Assembly: GCA_037576215.1 (NCBI GenBank)
Contig: JBANDB010000010.1
Location: 1,612,001 to 1,676,000 of the forward strand
Origin: Armillaria gallica
Taxonomy: Eukaryota; Basidiomycota; Agaricomycetes; Agaricales; Physalacriaceae
Reading direction: 5' to 3'
Length of the DNA stretch: 64,000 nt
Shown: positions 33,818 through 45,822 of the stretch, piece after piece
Position numbering within the stretch: position 1 is the stretch's first letter
Layout: the number at the start of each line of letters is the position of its first letter
Program-made: the position numbers and the translations under genes
The notes under the pieces: model-generated
Seen by the model: only the letters and a program-made list of their open reading frames with translations
The model's database searches: none
What the model was told of the DNA's origin: nothing

Positions 33818-36673
33818 GGAGCGGTGCGATGATAGTGCCGTATGATTGTTCACTTTGTTACGATCACTAACGTTCTGGCATGTGTATCTGTTCAATGAAA
33901 TCTATATTCAAATTGACGAAAGGAATGACCTTGTGCCTCTCTGTGATTCAATTACCACAAGGGTAGACTACGGTCGGCGGGCTATTATTGCGGGCGCTGT
34001 GCGCCTTCTGTTGCCGTCTTGAGCACTTGAAGTGCACGTAATGTTTGTCGTTCATTGTCCTTCATGTATGCTGAGATCGTCCTTCTCGTTTATAGTATCG
34101 TAAGAATCCACACATCCACGCATGTGGGTCTTCTTTGAGTGGATGGGGGCCAGCATCGGAGCCTTGAATTTGATAACGAGTTCCTATCCCTCCCCACTGC
34201 CTTGGCCTTCTCTTTCCAGATGTCTCTTTCCAACCCTGATCCTCATTCAAATTATCCACAAGAAGCATCACCGCTTTATTACGACAAACCAGAGCACTGG
34301 GCGAACCACTGGTTCACCCCGTACTATACTCCGACGCCGTAAGGCGGTTTCAAAGCTCAAGATAATGGAAACCTCGAAGATCACCCACCTCAGTTCCTGA
34401 ATAAATCACCAGCAGGAGTATCTGATGCCCGCACCGGAGCCACCAATGTTAGTACGTACGCTTGCAGTGTCCATGCGCTTTACAGTTTTGTTTAACTAAA
34501 CTAGGACTTCATTTAGGGACTGTAACTCAGCAACAGAGACTGATGGTGATTATCGCTCGGAGTCCGATGTTTTCCAGAACACGGATTACAGACTCGGAGT
34601 AACCACATGTTGGAGTAAGGGTTTCAGGCGCTATGCCGTAGCTTGTGGGACGCAGCAGAAGAGGATACCATGTGCGCAATATCGGTGAGGAATTGAGTTT
34701 GAATTGTATTTCAGAGCCTTGCATACGCCAGCGGCTTCCCGCCGGGAAGACTTTCAGCCTGGTATTAACGACGTCGACCCTTGACGCGCCACAATTATCT
34801 AGGTTCCCTCGACCTTTGAATTTCCCCACACGCTTCATAACAGTGCTGACATCGATCGGTTTTCTGATCTTTGTCTTCGTCACCAGGCTCATAAACAGTT
34901 TTTCAGGCTTATCTTCGACGTCTGGAACTCACACTCTGTCAGTGGTACTTCAAGAGAACGACGTCCTCTCTGGAGCTAGAGCACATTCAGGTCGTCTGAC
35001 CTTTTTTCCTGGCTCTGGATCCGCCGGTCCGGACTTCGATTTCTGATTCGTCCCGGGTGTGCACGAATCGCGCTGCCGCCGAGAGTCTGTGTCAAGTGGG
35101 TCTCGGTCAGACAGCCTGAATGTAGCTTCTAAAACAAGGGAAGGAATGTCTATATGCAGACGGTGGAGTTGCTTTTGGCAACTCTTATCCCGTTGCTCGT
35201 TATCTTTGTATTTACCATTCACTGCCAGGGCCAGCTCCTTTTCAGGACGGAAAAAAAGTACTGACTTTATTTTCCCTGTGTCATAGCACAAAAACGGGAT
35301 ACGGAAAACGCAGTCAAAAGTTTGTCCTATTTAGTGCTTCTTTCGCATACCGAAAACAATCCCTTTTCTCTGCAGCGGTTTACTTGTTCTGACTGCCGAG
35401 GACGCCTTTTTCATTCTGTTTTCTGGGATCTTATCGATATACTTCGCCTACTTGACAGAGTGCGGAAATTATCTCATCTTTCAACTTGTCTTTCTGAACT
35501 CATCCTTATCATTAAAGGCTCAAACAAAATGGCACAACATTTTGAGGCCTTGTATTTCCGCCGAGAAGACGTACAGGCTCTCCAGCAAGTGATTGCAAGC
35601 GAGTCTCAGGTGACTACAATTATTTGCGGAGCCTGGAAGGGAACAAACGCAGAAAGATTGAGTTCCATGTACCAACACTCTTCCTTGTGGCACGTTCCTG
35701 GATGCCTATTCCCTTTGATTGGTCTCTCTAGAAGTCCCGGTGCTTCAAGCTTCAAGGTTTTAACTCGGTAAGTTGCACTCAATCGCTACGGTCTAATGGA
35801 TAGATTCTATTGGTACTTTGTCTACCACGTTTCTATTGTTAGTGCTCGGACTGATTACGCTCTCTTCGAAAACTGATTTCTTTAGGTTAGAGTCTAGGTC
35901 AGACTGGCCTCCAGTAGTTCAAAAGAACTTTGCAATTACGGGAAATGTAAGGTCTCGACCACCGGGTATCTTAAGAAGGAGGAAGACCAGGGACTAAGTG
36001 GTTATTTTTCGAATGGTGAACATTCGGAGGACGGATAGTAGCAGGCTACCTAATGCCGGCAGCTTACATGTAACATGGGAGCCTGGCATCCACGACGACT
36101 CCGCATACAACTTTTCTGAGACGTGCGCTCGCAGAACCAATAGGCTACTAAAATTAGTCACCAAGTACAATCATGCCAGTGCAAACACTTCAAGTCGGGA
36201 GTAAGTAAGTGCCTAGGCCATTGGAGGATACTACGTCCGAAGGAGTAGGGTGTCACAGTAGACGTTGATGGGCGAGACTAGAGGCTAGAATATAACGTAG
36301 CGCCAGCTGGTACCACGCACCTAGGTAAGGAAGAACATGGGATACACGATTTTTGAATTTTCAACATCAAAACTAGTTGGGGGAAATCTGCAAAAAAAAA
36401 AATGTCGATGCGGATACCGGACCGGATAATAGATAGGGGTAAAGAAAATCCGGACTCGAGATTGATCAATTTTCAAGATTCTTCTTGTTATTTTCTTCTG
36501 GAACCAGCTCAATTCAGTGAAAAAAAAGGACCTCTCAGAGTCATCTCAGTACTTTGCAAGTACTGGAAGTGGGCACCAGTGACGGCAATTCCCGGTCTAG
36601 GTCGTGATTACATCAGCATCCACCGTGGCAATCCTCTTTCTCCAATACCACCACCACCATCACCACCGCGGCA
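33818..36673. other. Long gene-poor stretch, 2.9 kb
   Basis: No gene is firmly supported. A plus-strand frame starting at 34220 (MSLSNPDPHSNYPQEASPLY) is followed, in another frame, by GFKAQDNGNLEDHPPQFLNK. Together they could be a small secreted or nuclear protein broken by one frame change near 34342, but I cannot identify it. Frames at 34645-35046 and 35322-35771 have no recognisable domain. Runs of A occur near 36391-36401. Confidence 0.4.
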
Positions 36674-38544
36674 ATGAGCAGTGTTTTCGTTCCAGTTCGC
36701 GTCGTTTCCCTTCTTCGAAGTCTCGTCAACGTTATTTCCACTATATCTATCTCGAATCAATACTTACTGAAGCAAGGGGCCAAAACAGAGGAACAAGAGC
36801 AGCGAGAACCACCACCGTCATGGATGTCGTTGGACTGGGAATGGTGGAAGAGTGGTGACCGATGGTACTGGAATCTAGGAAGGCCAGACTCGGGTATTCT
36901 TCACGGTGTGTTGACAGCCTAGTACTTATTACTGTCTACTAACTTTATTGTGTAGCTAGGGCCTTTCAATGGTCATGGAATTCTTTTAATTTGGCTTCGC
37001 TGACGGAATTACGGACCAATCAATCTTATGCACAAGTTCAAATGCCTCCGTCGCGAAAATTTCCTTCGGACCCCCCGCCGGAACCTGACGCGATTTCCCA
37101 GGACACTATCCATCAACTGATACAGAATCCAACGCTTTATAATCCCCTCAGAACCCCTCGTTATCCTATTGTTTTGTGCCATGGTACGCGTCCTTGCAGA
37201 ATTTTTCTCCGACAAATATTCGTACTTACCTTCTCTTAGGACTCTACGGTTTTGATGAACGTGGCCTGTCCTCCTTTCCTAGTATGCGCATGCAATACTG
37301 GTCAAATGTCCTTCGAATACTACGGAAAACTGTTGGTGCAGAGGTCATAGTCACGGCGGTACCGAGTACCGGGTCAATAACTTCTCGAGCAGAAAGTCTA
37401 GACCGACAGCTTTCCGACAAGGCGGCGGGCCGCGGCATCAACTTGCTGGCACATTCGATGGGTGGTTTAGACTGCAGACATCTTATTACACACGTCAAGC
37501 CGTCAGAATACACGCCGCTATCGTTGACCACAGTAAGCACTCCACATCGTGGTAGTCCCTTCATGGATTGGTGTGCAGAGAATATTGGCATCGGAAGATT
37601 GATTCAACGCGAAGGGGAGCGTCTCGCGAAGACCATCGAGTCGCCCAGCCTGCCTGCAGAAGTGCATACACCAGAACCCGCAGGCGAAAAAACGAACTCC
37701 AATCCCTTTTATTCGCTTTCCTTCTCTTCTCTCCCTTCATCCTTCACCACGCTCCTTATATCTATTTTGGATTCTCCTGCGTACTCGAACCTTACTTCCA
37801 CATATCTCAATACCGTGTTCAACCCGAATACACCCAACAACCCTGCAGTAAAATACTTCAGTGTCGCTGGAAGGATGCCAAACGTGAACCTATGGCATCC
37901 ATTCTGGTTACCCAAGATGGTTCTAGATGGCGTAGAAAAGAGGGAGAGAGAACGATTGCGAGACATCGGAGAGAACATGTGGTCACAGCCTGAAGAATGG
38001 GGTCACGACGGCTTGGTCACGGTCCAAAGCGCAAAGTGGGGGGAATTTCTTGGGGTCATGGAAGGTGTAGATCGTGAGTAATTCCTGTCTTCTCCCTCCA
38101 TTGTTACTGACGCCGTTGTTCGCAGATTGGGAGATCCGAGGTGCCAGAGGACTAGATATCGGCGGTGACTTCTTCAGCTCCGGTGAAGCGGAAGAAGGAC
38201 AGAATAGGGACTGGGCGTGGCTAGCTAAGGCATCGCGGAAGGAGAAGGCGGATTTAGAAGAGGAATCAGAGAAATCCCCCCGGACTAAGATCGAACGACA
38301 GCAGGCGAGAGATTTGGAGAGGCAGAGAGACGACGATGTTGTGAAAGCATCCACGGACAAGCTTTCAGCGGTGTTTGACTGGATTGTCGAGCAAGTGCCA
38401 ACTCCTTCGCCGTTGCTGAAGAAGGACTCGGGTCACTGTAGTGAGGTGAAGGAAGCTAAGGTGCGGAACGATTTGGCGACGAAGAAGGATCTGGAGAGAT
38501 TCTATGTGGCGTTATCGAGGAAGATGTACGATGAGGGATTGTGA
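36674..38544 (+). CDS. TGL2-like triacylglycerol lipase (alpha/beta hydrolase)
   Basis: Resembles yeast Tgl2, a mitochondrial lipase. Start ATG at 36674 (MSSVFVPVRVVSLLRSLVNV) and stop TGA at 38542-38544. The N-terminus is basic and hydrophobic, compatible with a targeting peptide. The lipase core starts RYPIVLCHGLYGFDERG (oxyanion HG) and continues with GINLLAHSMGGLDCRHLITH, where AHSMGG is the nucleophile elbow, and TVSTPHRGSPFMDWC. Later, WGHDGLVTVQSAKWGEFLGV carries the candidate acid and precedes the His in HWEIRGARGLDIGGDFF. The tail is charged and helical (KIERQQARDLERQRDDD). About 580 residues. A CCACCA-rich simple run precedes the start. Introns are near 36905-36957, 37183-37239 and 38076-38125. 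Intact. Confidence 0.87.
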
Positions 38545-39437
38545 AGGAAAGCGAAGAAGCTAAGTAATGTATATCTGGTAAACCAGTGCATAATATCATT
38601 ATTGTGCAGGGATGTCACCAGCATTCCAACCTCGAGCACCATCTAGAAGGGTAGAGGAGAGAAGGCTGCCGTCACCGCCAAGTATACCCATTTTTGATGG
38701 GATTACCTTTGTAAGGTTTCGTCGACTTGTCTGGTTCTCGGTTTCTTGCACGGCTGTGCCAGTATACTGGCCGCACTGGCTTGACTGCCCTCCCCGCGTC
38801 TGTCGAGTTGTGCAGAACTCTTATCAGTTACTAGGATCTCGCTCTCAGCTGAGTAATCGATGAGTTGCACGTCGAGAGCCAAGCTGTGGTATCTTGGGGG
38901 AAAATACATATGAATGCCGAGAGGCGGCGGTCAACCCTCCGTGAGTCTGGGGCGTGGCACCCGTGAATGTGGTGCTTTTATTGGACTCAATCCCACCTAA
39001 AAATTGCCTCAGGCCGGGGCAAGACACGAAACCCACCGAAAAACGCATGCAATCTTATCCCATTGGGCATCCCTCCTAGAAAAGAGTTAACGGCAAACAT
39101 AAACCCAAGTCTATTCCTCAGGATCATTGATTGCCGATCAAGATCTCATCAAGCCGTCTTTGTTTCGCGCCGTTACGGAATTGATCATAACTTGGACTAG
39201 TTCTTTGTGCTGAGCGTTTGTCTTTTCTTCCAATGTTCCCTTGTATCCCCCCTAGTTGAGGTCGTGCCACCACATCCTGGACGCGTGGTGCAAGTCTTTT
39301 GACAATTGTCCAGATGTCAATGAGAGTATGCTTTGCATGCGCAGCAGGACAATGTATCAATGCCACCAAGGAGCTGCAAGCCTTTAAAAGAGACGCACCG
39401 GGCGTCGAGCCCTTCCTCATCATTCAACTCTCCCACC
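38545..39437. other. Intergenic, no gene supported
   Basis: About 0.9 kb between two co-oriented genes. The open frames here (for example 38612-38863) have no recognisable content. Confidence 0.4.
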
Positions 39438-40597
39438 ATGTCTGCGTCTTTCACATCGTCTGCGACCAGTATTCGCACCCCCATCGATGTATATCCTTCA
39501 CCAGGAGAAGGCGGCCCAAACATCTTCACCAAAGAACGGCAACGTTCTATCCATGACTGGCAGCGAAGAGTTAACAATTCCGGTGTAGCTGCTCCTCCCT
39601 CGCGCCCTCCCACCTCTGCTCCCGCTGAGGACCCGCCCACGCGTTGTTCCTCCCTCACGAACTGCGTCATCCCTCGTTCCGTCCTCGTCGATATCAAAGA
39701 CACCCAAGACGAAGATCACCACCGACTCCACACAGACGCGCCTCCTTTTCTCTCCTACAAAGAGGTCGAGGATAGGATCCGTAGCGCCAATTCTCCAACG
39801 CTCAATAGGGACTGGGAGAGGCATTTCTTTACAGGTACCCTTGCTTCATCATCTGACCCACGACTCCTACACACGCACGCAGCCGCGATACTGGTCTCCC
39901 CGGATTTCAATGTCGAGCAGGATGTTCCGCGGCTCGCAGAGAAGTGCGTCCATCGAGTGGCGTTTAGGAAATTCGACTACGAGAGGGGAAGAGAGATACC
40001 TGATTCTATCGCCCCGTTCATTGTCGAGATACGTCGGAATATCTATGCCATATTTGGTCCTATGGCTGCAGAGGCGTTCCGCATCGAGGTAATAGAGCAG
40101 GCCATGACTTCGTTCGAGAGTTGCTGGTTAAGGGTGTGTGTTCCTCTCCATTTAGGTTCTTAATTATTGACCACCGTCTATAGATGCTTCCAAAGGCGAT
40201 CATAACGGGAAATCCTGAACCGTTGCTGTTCACGATAGCCGGTACTTCCCTAGGTGCTTTCGTCGGTGATCTCCAAGTTTTGGGTTTCCTCGATGGGTCG
40301 AACGTAATAAGATGTCTCAGGATCCTACTAGACTCTATGGAACATATGGAGCATCTACAAGCCATTCATAGGATCCTTGAACGCACGAACGGCGGGTACT
40401 GGCGCGATGGGTCGGGGCAATTGTTGCCTTTACCATATGTCGAAGAATTCCTGTTTAGGTTTCTGAGAGGCGCGCGATCGATTCCACTTGAAAGTCGCCC
40501 AACAGGACAGCAGTATCCTGAGTCCGTGGGCAAGAGGTGGATAGCCGAAGTCGAGCGAATGGTGCGGACACGATACACTGCCGACCTCGGGTTCTAG
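39438..40597 (+). CDS. Conserved fungal protein, MIF4G-like helical region
   Basis: Start ATG at 39438 sits in a strong context (CACCATGT), and a longer frame from 39333 is less likely. One intron separates SCWLR from MLPKAIITGNPEPLL; the stop is at 40595-40597, giving about 370 residues. The first 120 residues are low-complexity, rich in Pro, Ser and Thr. The rest is predicted all-helical, for example IVEIRRNIYAIFGPMAAEAF, TIAGTSLGAFVGDLQVLGFL and DSMEHMEHLQAIHRILERTN, with the paired-helix look of MIF4G/HEAT domains of translation factors. I recognise this as a recurrent uncharacterised basidiomycete protein. Binding RNA or eIF4A would be a guess. Intact. Confidence 0.75.
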
Positions 40598-40814
40598 TCA
40601 TGGAATACCGTTCACACTTAGAATTTCTCGATCAGTAGAACATATATTACTCGCTCAATTATGAATCTACGTATTTCGATAGGCGTGAATATGATAATGT
40701 ACCGAGAGGGTCTCTCTTCCAAAGCAAGTATGACTAGATACAAAGCGATAACATGAACTAAATATCGAGAGCGGGAGCAGAGCAGGATCAGGAATGTTTG
40801 AAATCCTCATGTTG

Positions 40815-42274
40815 TCATCGCTCCTGCTTCGGATGCTTATCCATCCATGTCTTCATACATTCCGCCTTGTCCCAGGACGCGACGGCGATCTCAGCGAATC
40901 GCTTCTTCAGTTCTAATCTCGGGTTTTGAACGACCCGGAGCACCAAAGGTTCCGTCGTGTACCTCTGCAACTCCCGGACGTATGTGTCCTTGAATAGCCG
41001 CGTTTCCTGTGGGTCACGCTTTCGCTGGCAGCCCTTGCTCTCAAACCACAAAGGATGGCAAACAAGCGTCCAAAGCGGTACGGTCATAGCCATCTCCCAA
41101 TCAATGATAGCGAGGATATGCCCTGCATTAGGACCGTCGGGCGCAATTATCATGTTCCTGTACGCAGAGGGTCAATGTCGGGCTCAAAATAGTTTGATTG
41201 AATCCCATACCACGGATTGAAGTCCATGTGGGCTAGGACGAATGGTCCCGCTGCACAGCCATCCAGTTCGTCCTCGATCACATCACGTATACGGTCCCGA
41301 AATTGGGGGATCACCTCCTGCGCCAACCGCCACTTCATATTGATGTCATTCCGATACCCATATGACGTTTTGGCCAGCTCTGGCAGGCGCTCCATGAATT
41401 CAATCTCCTCCGTGAGGCCCGCCCTGAGCCACGGTCCAGATAGCTTCCATGGGCCACGATCATAGGAACAATTTCTTTTGCGAGCTGCGGACTCGTGTTT
41501 GCACCACGCCACGGGTCCGAGTCTGAAACAGTCGGGTGGTGCAGCGTCATGCTTGAAGTAGATTGACCCGATGCGGTCGAATTTTAGTTGGGAGAGTTGA
41601 AGCACTATACGAGCGTAATCCCGAATCGCGTTGAGTTTGAGCTCTAAGTCTAAGTCCTCCCAAGGCGATCCGTTCATGTCTGATCCCTCCGTCTGATGGA
41701 TCGAGTATAAGCACTACAACGAGGCTCAAGGACCAATCACGAACTTACGAAAGATATGATAGAAAAGGCTTGCCCTATGGCGTTATGGCGGGTCGGACAG
41801 TACCCGTAAACAACTGGAACAGGAATGGTTGTCTTCAGCCTCACAAAGACCATCGTCGCAATCTAAAAATAATTTTGAAATTGTCTCCAATGTGCACCAT
41901 GCCAGCGGTTGTGAGAAACGGGTACATACCTCAGATTCCATGCTGATATCCGACCTCGACTTGACATCACGAGCAACCCGGGCTAGCACTTTCTCTGGCA
42001 CTTGACCTTGGCGGTCGAGAGGGACGTTGAGATCCAAGAGGTAGAGCTAAAAAGTCAGCGACGTCAGCATATTGATATGAAGAGGCTCATGAATAGGTGA
42101 GACCTCGTTGTAGAATCCCCACCGATAAGGTTCTTCAGGTGTTGCACAGGTGACTCCGAAAAGACATTCAGTGATTCGAGAAAACTGTGTCGTATCTGGA
42201 ATAGACGTCGGCTTCCTTCCTTTCGGAACGGGGCACTCGAGGACGAAGGGGAATTCCCAATCTGTGGCTGCCAT
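40815..42274 (-). CDS. Aminoglycoside phosphotransferase-fold kinase-like protein
   Basis: Member of the fungal APH family of kinase-like proteins; substrate unknown. Start ATG at 42272-42274 (MAATDWEFPFVLECPVPKGR), several short introns, and the stop at 40815-40817; about 390 residues. Motifs: IATMVFVRLKTTIPVPVVYG (N-lobe hinge region), NAIGQAFSIISFTEGSDMNG, the catalytic loop VLAHMDFNPWNMI (HxDxxxxN, completed by splicing out a 50-nt intron after NPW), and the metal-binding AIIDWEMA. The C-terminus ends DKAECMKTWMDKHPKQER. All key residues are present. A longer 5' reading frame to 42372 exists but its sequence is not family-like. These genes are often expanded and rarely characterised in basidiomycetes. 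Confidence 0.85.
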
Positions 42275-42535
42275 TGCAAACCCTGGTACAAGATTATTCG
42301 AGCCTGAGCAATCCGAGAGACGAAGAGCGACCAGAAATCCGCACCTTTAGACGTGTTCCTAACCACCGCCACCGACCAGAAAGGCTAACCACAAGGAAGT
42401 GAAGGTTCGAAAGTGACAATCCGGGAGGCTTGTCTGCAGCAATGTTACTGGAACATGGATAGCAGTAAACGTGGATACAAGTTCATATTCGGGGACAATA
42501 TGATAGTAAAAAAGGTGGACACAGCCCAAAAAGAA

Positions 42536-42950
42536 CTATATTCGGGCCGCCTGGGATTCTGACAGATCCCAGCGCGCTGTAACCCAGGAGAGATCCGGGC
42601 AAGCTAGTTCGTACTTGGTGAGCACAGAAGCAACATACCGACTGCCTAAAGCGGCCAGCCGAAATCGAGATAGAGGGGTTTCGGAAATCGCCGTGTTGAT
42701 CCCAATATGGGCATCAAACCTTCGAAATGATTTTTCACCTCGGATTTCGATTTCAACAGACATGCGGACTGTCTTGTATGGCAATTGAATCACCTCCACA
42801 TTGTCCACGATCTTCGGCCAATCTCTTGACCCACCTCAGCTGTTTAGCTCGAACAATCAATGAGCATACAATCATTAGCCAATAAGGGTCAGCAGGACCT
42901 GGTGTTTGGCCCAGTGAGCCCTTCGGTATATCATGCCGCTTCCCTAACAC
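42536..42950 (-). CDS. Possible small hypothetical gene
   Basis: Two overlapping minus-strand frames look coding. The first is 42753-42950, starting MLGKRHDIPKGSLGQTPGPA and containing one hydrophobic segment. The second is 42536-42808, with VEVIQLPYKTVRMSVEIEIR and SRFRLAALGSRYVASVLTKY. A short intron near 42830-42870 might join them, but no single model is convincing. Nothing in either is recognised. It could be a remnant of a larger gene. Confidence 0.28.
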
Positions 42951-44037
42951 TCCGTAAGAACATCACTTGACTGCGTTCCATCCGACCTGCAAACCAGACG
43001 TCAGCTCCAAGGAATGAATGTCAGGGAATCACACCAATAGAAAGACACCAAACCTGTCACGCAAAGAGAATGGATTCATATTTTACGTCGGAAATTTGGC
43101 GGCGTCATGTTACAGCGAGGCTCCGCTCTCATCCCTGTGCTCGGCATTCTCCTTGTCTCCCGGTTTTGAGCGGGTGTGAATTAGAATAGGGCGTGTTGGA
43201 TTCGATCGTGAAGCGTTTTTCTCACTCCGGTCCTAGACGTCAGAATCCAATGCTGCATTCCCGGGGTACTCTTGGCAGACCAGCATGTCTCGTCATACGA
43301 CAAGGTCGGCCCGGCTAGCGGCCTCGACAATTAGCATTAAAGTATGCAGGTACGCATGCCTGCATAGAAGATGATCTCCGTGGTCAAGATCTCCTCTCGG
43401 AGATTCACGAGGGAAGGCGGACATTCCCGGATTTCTGATCCTGAACGACGAGGGAGCGTAGTCAATAAGTGATACGTAAAAAAGGCGCAGAAAACGCGAA
43501 GCCATACGACCCATCGGTTCACAAGCGAGCGCCTGGTATTTCGTTGAGCATTTCTCGGTGTAGTCTGGGCATGGATCGAATAGGACTAACGGATAACCAC
43601 GGAACAACCGCTGGGCTGGCCAACAATGTTGTTTCTCACTTTGCCCGAGCAGCGGTCCTGCCCTAGGTGTCACGCCTTGGACTTATGTCCTCCGTATGTT
43701 GAAGAGTGACGAGGCCTGTACGATGTGTAAGCAGATACGACGCCTGAAGCATGATTCGCGGAGCAGGGTTGCAATGAAAAGTTGTAAAAGCAGCATCGAT
43801 TTATTCTAGGACGATATAGCAGTCTAAAGTAGAGTATTTAGACTGGGCAACGTCATGGTCAGTATACAAATGGGAGGGCCAAGATAAAACACGCACATTA
43901 CACGTTCCCGGTGGCATCACTCAGACTGGGAAACGAATCTATAGAGGTTACACATGCCATGATGATACAGTTCCACGATGAACGTTAGGAAATCTATAAA
44001 TGTACATTGCGAAATTTGACCATTGACCAGCGGAGTT
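42951..44037. other. Intergenic, no gene supported
   Basis: About 1.1 kb with frames on both strands (for example 43293-43673 minus) that show no domain. No repeats noticed. Confidence 0.4.
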
Positions 44038-45822
44038 TCACTCGATGATGTTGAGTTCTCGTTTTCGTGCTTTGGCGAATTCGTTCTTGTACGTATCCCA
44101 AATTCTGAAGATAAGATATATTCAGAAAGTCTTCCAATAATGATTCTAGAGAAGTCATACCGTGTCAACTCATCGATGTACAAGGATTGAATGCGCCTAA
44201 TCTCTTCTATATCGGGTTTATCAATCTGCTTGACGTGAATAGGCCGACCGACTAGACAGTGGGAAGCGCTCAGGCTGATGGCTACAATGGAGAGATATCG
44301 CACTCACTGACGACGACAATCCGCCTTCTGTAAGGCATCAGACCTAGATTATCTATGTGGGTTTGTCAGGGCCGATATAAGTTCAAGATGGTGCGACCCA
44401 TACAATTCAACAGTCCACGTCCATGAAAGAGTGGGAAAGTGAATCCAAAGATCGACTGGAACTTCTTCTGAATGATGTATACTGTCGTCCCCTTTTCGTT
44501 CGGCATCTGTTGAAAGATCTGATACATAATTGTGATGACTATCATGTTCTGAGAGCGTGAATTTGAATGATCCCTACGTCGTTTTCACCGAAAGAGAAGA
44601 CCGGCACGAGATTCGCCCTGTTAGTCAAATGGGTATTTATTCTGACCAAATACATAAGACACCTACCCTTGCTGGATAGCAATCTTGATGAAACCAAGCC
44701 TAGTTGATATAGTGAGATGGCAATGCGTACAGACAGAAAGCCATCTGTGCATACCGTTTTTTAAGAGTGAGATCGACGGTGCCTGGACGTGCACTCAGAC
44801 TTTCAGCTGCTCCTCCAATGACGATGGCAATCGACTGCCCGGGACCACCTTCAAGAATGTTGCTGCATGATCTCTTGCTCACGCTGGCTATACCCATCCA
44901 CATTATCAGGTCCCGGTAAAACGGTAGCTTGAAATTGCTGGAGAGTGTCAGTAGGTGGGGAGTTATTCCCGGAAACGCCTTCGAAAACCCGGTTGCTGCA
45001 CAGAAGCATTAATTCTGCTTCAATGACAGCACATGGAAAGCATACCTTCTGTCGCAAAGGTCGCCATTGCACCCCTGAATGAAATAGCGTTATGTTATGC
45101 CACAACGGGGCCTGAATGAGGACATACATTCCAATGATTCCTGTGATTCCAGCGAATTGAGATGAAGAAGACAGCATAACATGCCAACTTACCATGAGGA
45201 TGGTACCCAAAGATATAGGTTCGGTCCGCAGGAAGATCGGCCTCCTACGGTAGAGTGAGCACATCGTCATTTCACATCGGAGCCCAGTGACCTTCATCAG
45301 TCTTTTACACACCCCACGTAAGTGAAATTGCTGCGTTGAAAACGAAATACCACTGCGTACGATATAGGGTAATAGTCGGCAAAATATTTCCAGCAGACAA
45401 AGTCACGAAACCATTTGCTCGGCCTTCCCCGTGAATGGACGCTTTGTCAATGTAGTGAACCCAGATGTGATAAAGGGCGAGTAAAGGCCATAACGGGGGG
45501 AAAGAACTGAGATAAGACAGATAAAGTTAGCACAGTGAACGCTTCTCTGTAGGCGAGTGGCGCACCAAAGGTAGAGAAACAGGCAGGTCAACAAGACAAA
45601 CAGGACTGACCACGACGCCACCGCCGTCATTTGAAGTCTTCGTTGCAGTGGAACCCTGGATGGTACGAAACTGCATATATGCTATTGAATTGCAAGAAGG
45701 ACGTCGGGCAGAAAAAAGCCGAACTCAACGTGATCTTGCAGTGACTGTTTGATGGGTTCCAACGGTGTCGCCGCGAGTTCTGACAGCCTTCCCGTGAGCG
45801 ACGATGCCTGCAAAGGATCCAT
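44038..45822 (-). CDS. DGA1: Diacylglycerol O-acyltransferase type 2 (DGA1/DGAT2), one frame break
   Basis: ER/lipid-droplet enzyme that acylates diacylglycerol to triacylglycerol. Start ATG at 45820-45822 (MDPLQASSLTGRLSELAAT) and stop TGA at 44038-44040; about 12 exons, roughly 340 residues. Two N-terminal hydrophobic helices (VASWSVLFVLLTCLFLYLC and PPLWPLLALYHIWVHYID) are followed by GRPSKWFRDFVCWKYFADYY, DLPADRTYIFGYHPHG (the catalytic HPHG motif), ITPHLLTLSSNFKLPFYRD, GGPGQSIAIVIGGAAESL and GANLVPVFSFGENDIFQQ. The tail is WDTYKNEFAKARKRELNIIE. At about 45434-45437 the frame slips: one more G in the GGGG run joins DKASIHG to GRPSKWFR. Everything else is intact, so a sequencing indel is likely, but a null allele is possible. 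Confidence 0.88.

Noticed and set aside
39333..39437. Start of the MIF4G-like gene at 39333
   Set aside because: The ATG at 39438 has a CACCATG-type context and the upstream residues look like untranslated sequence.
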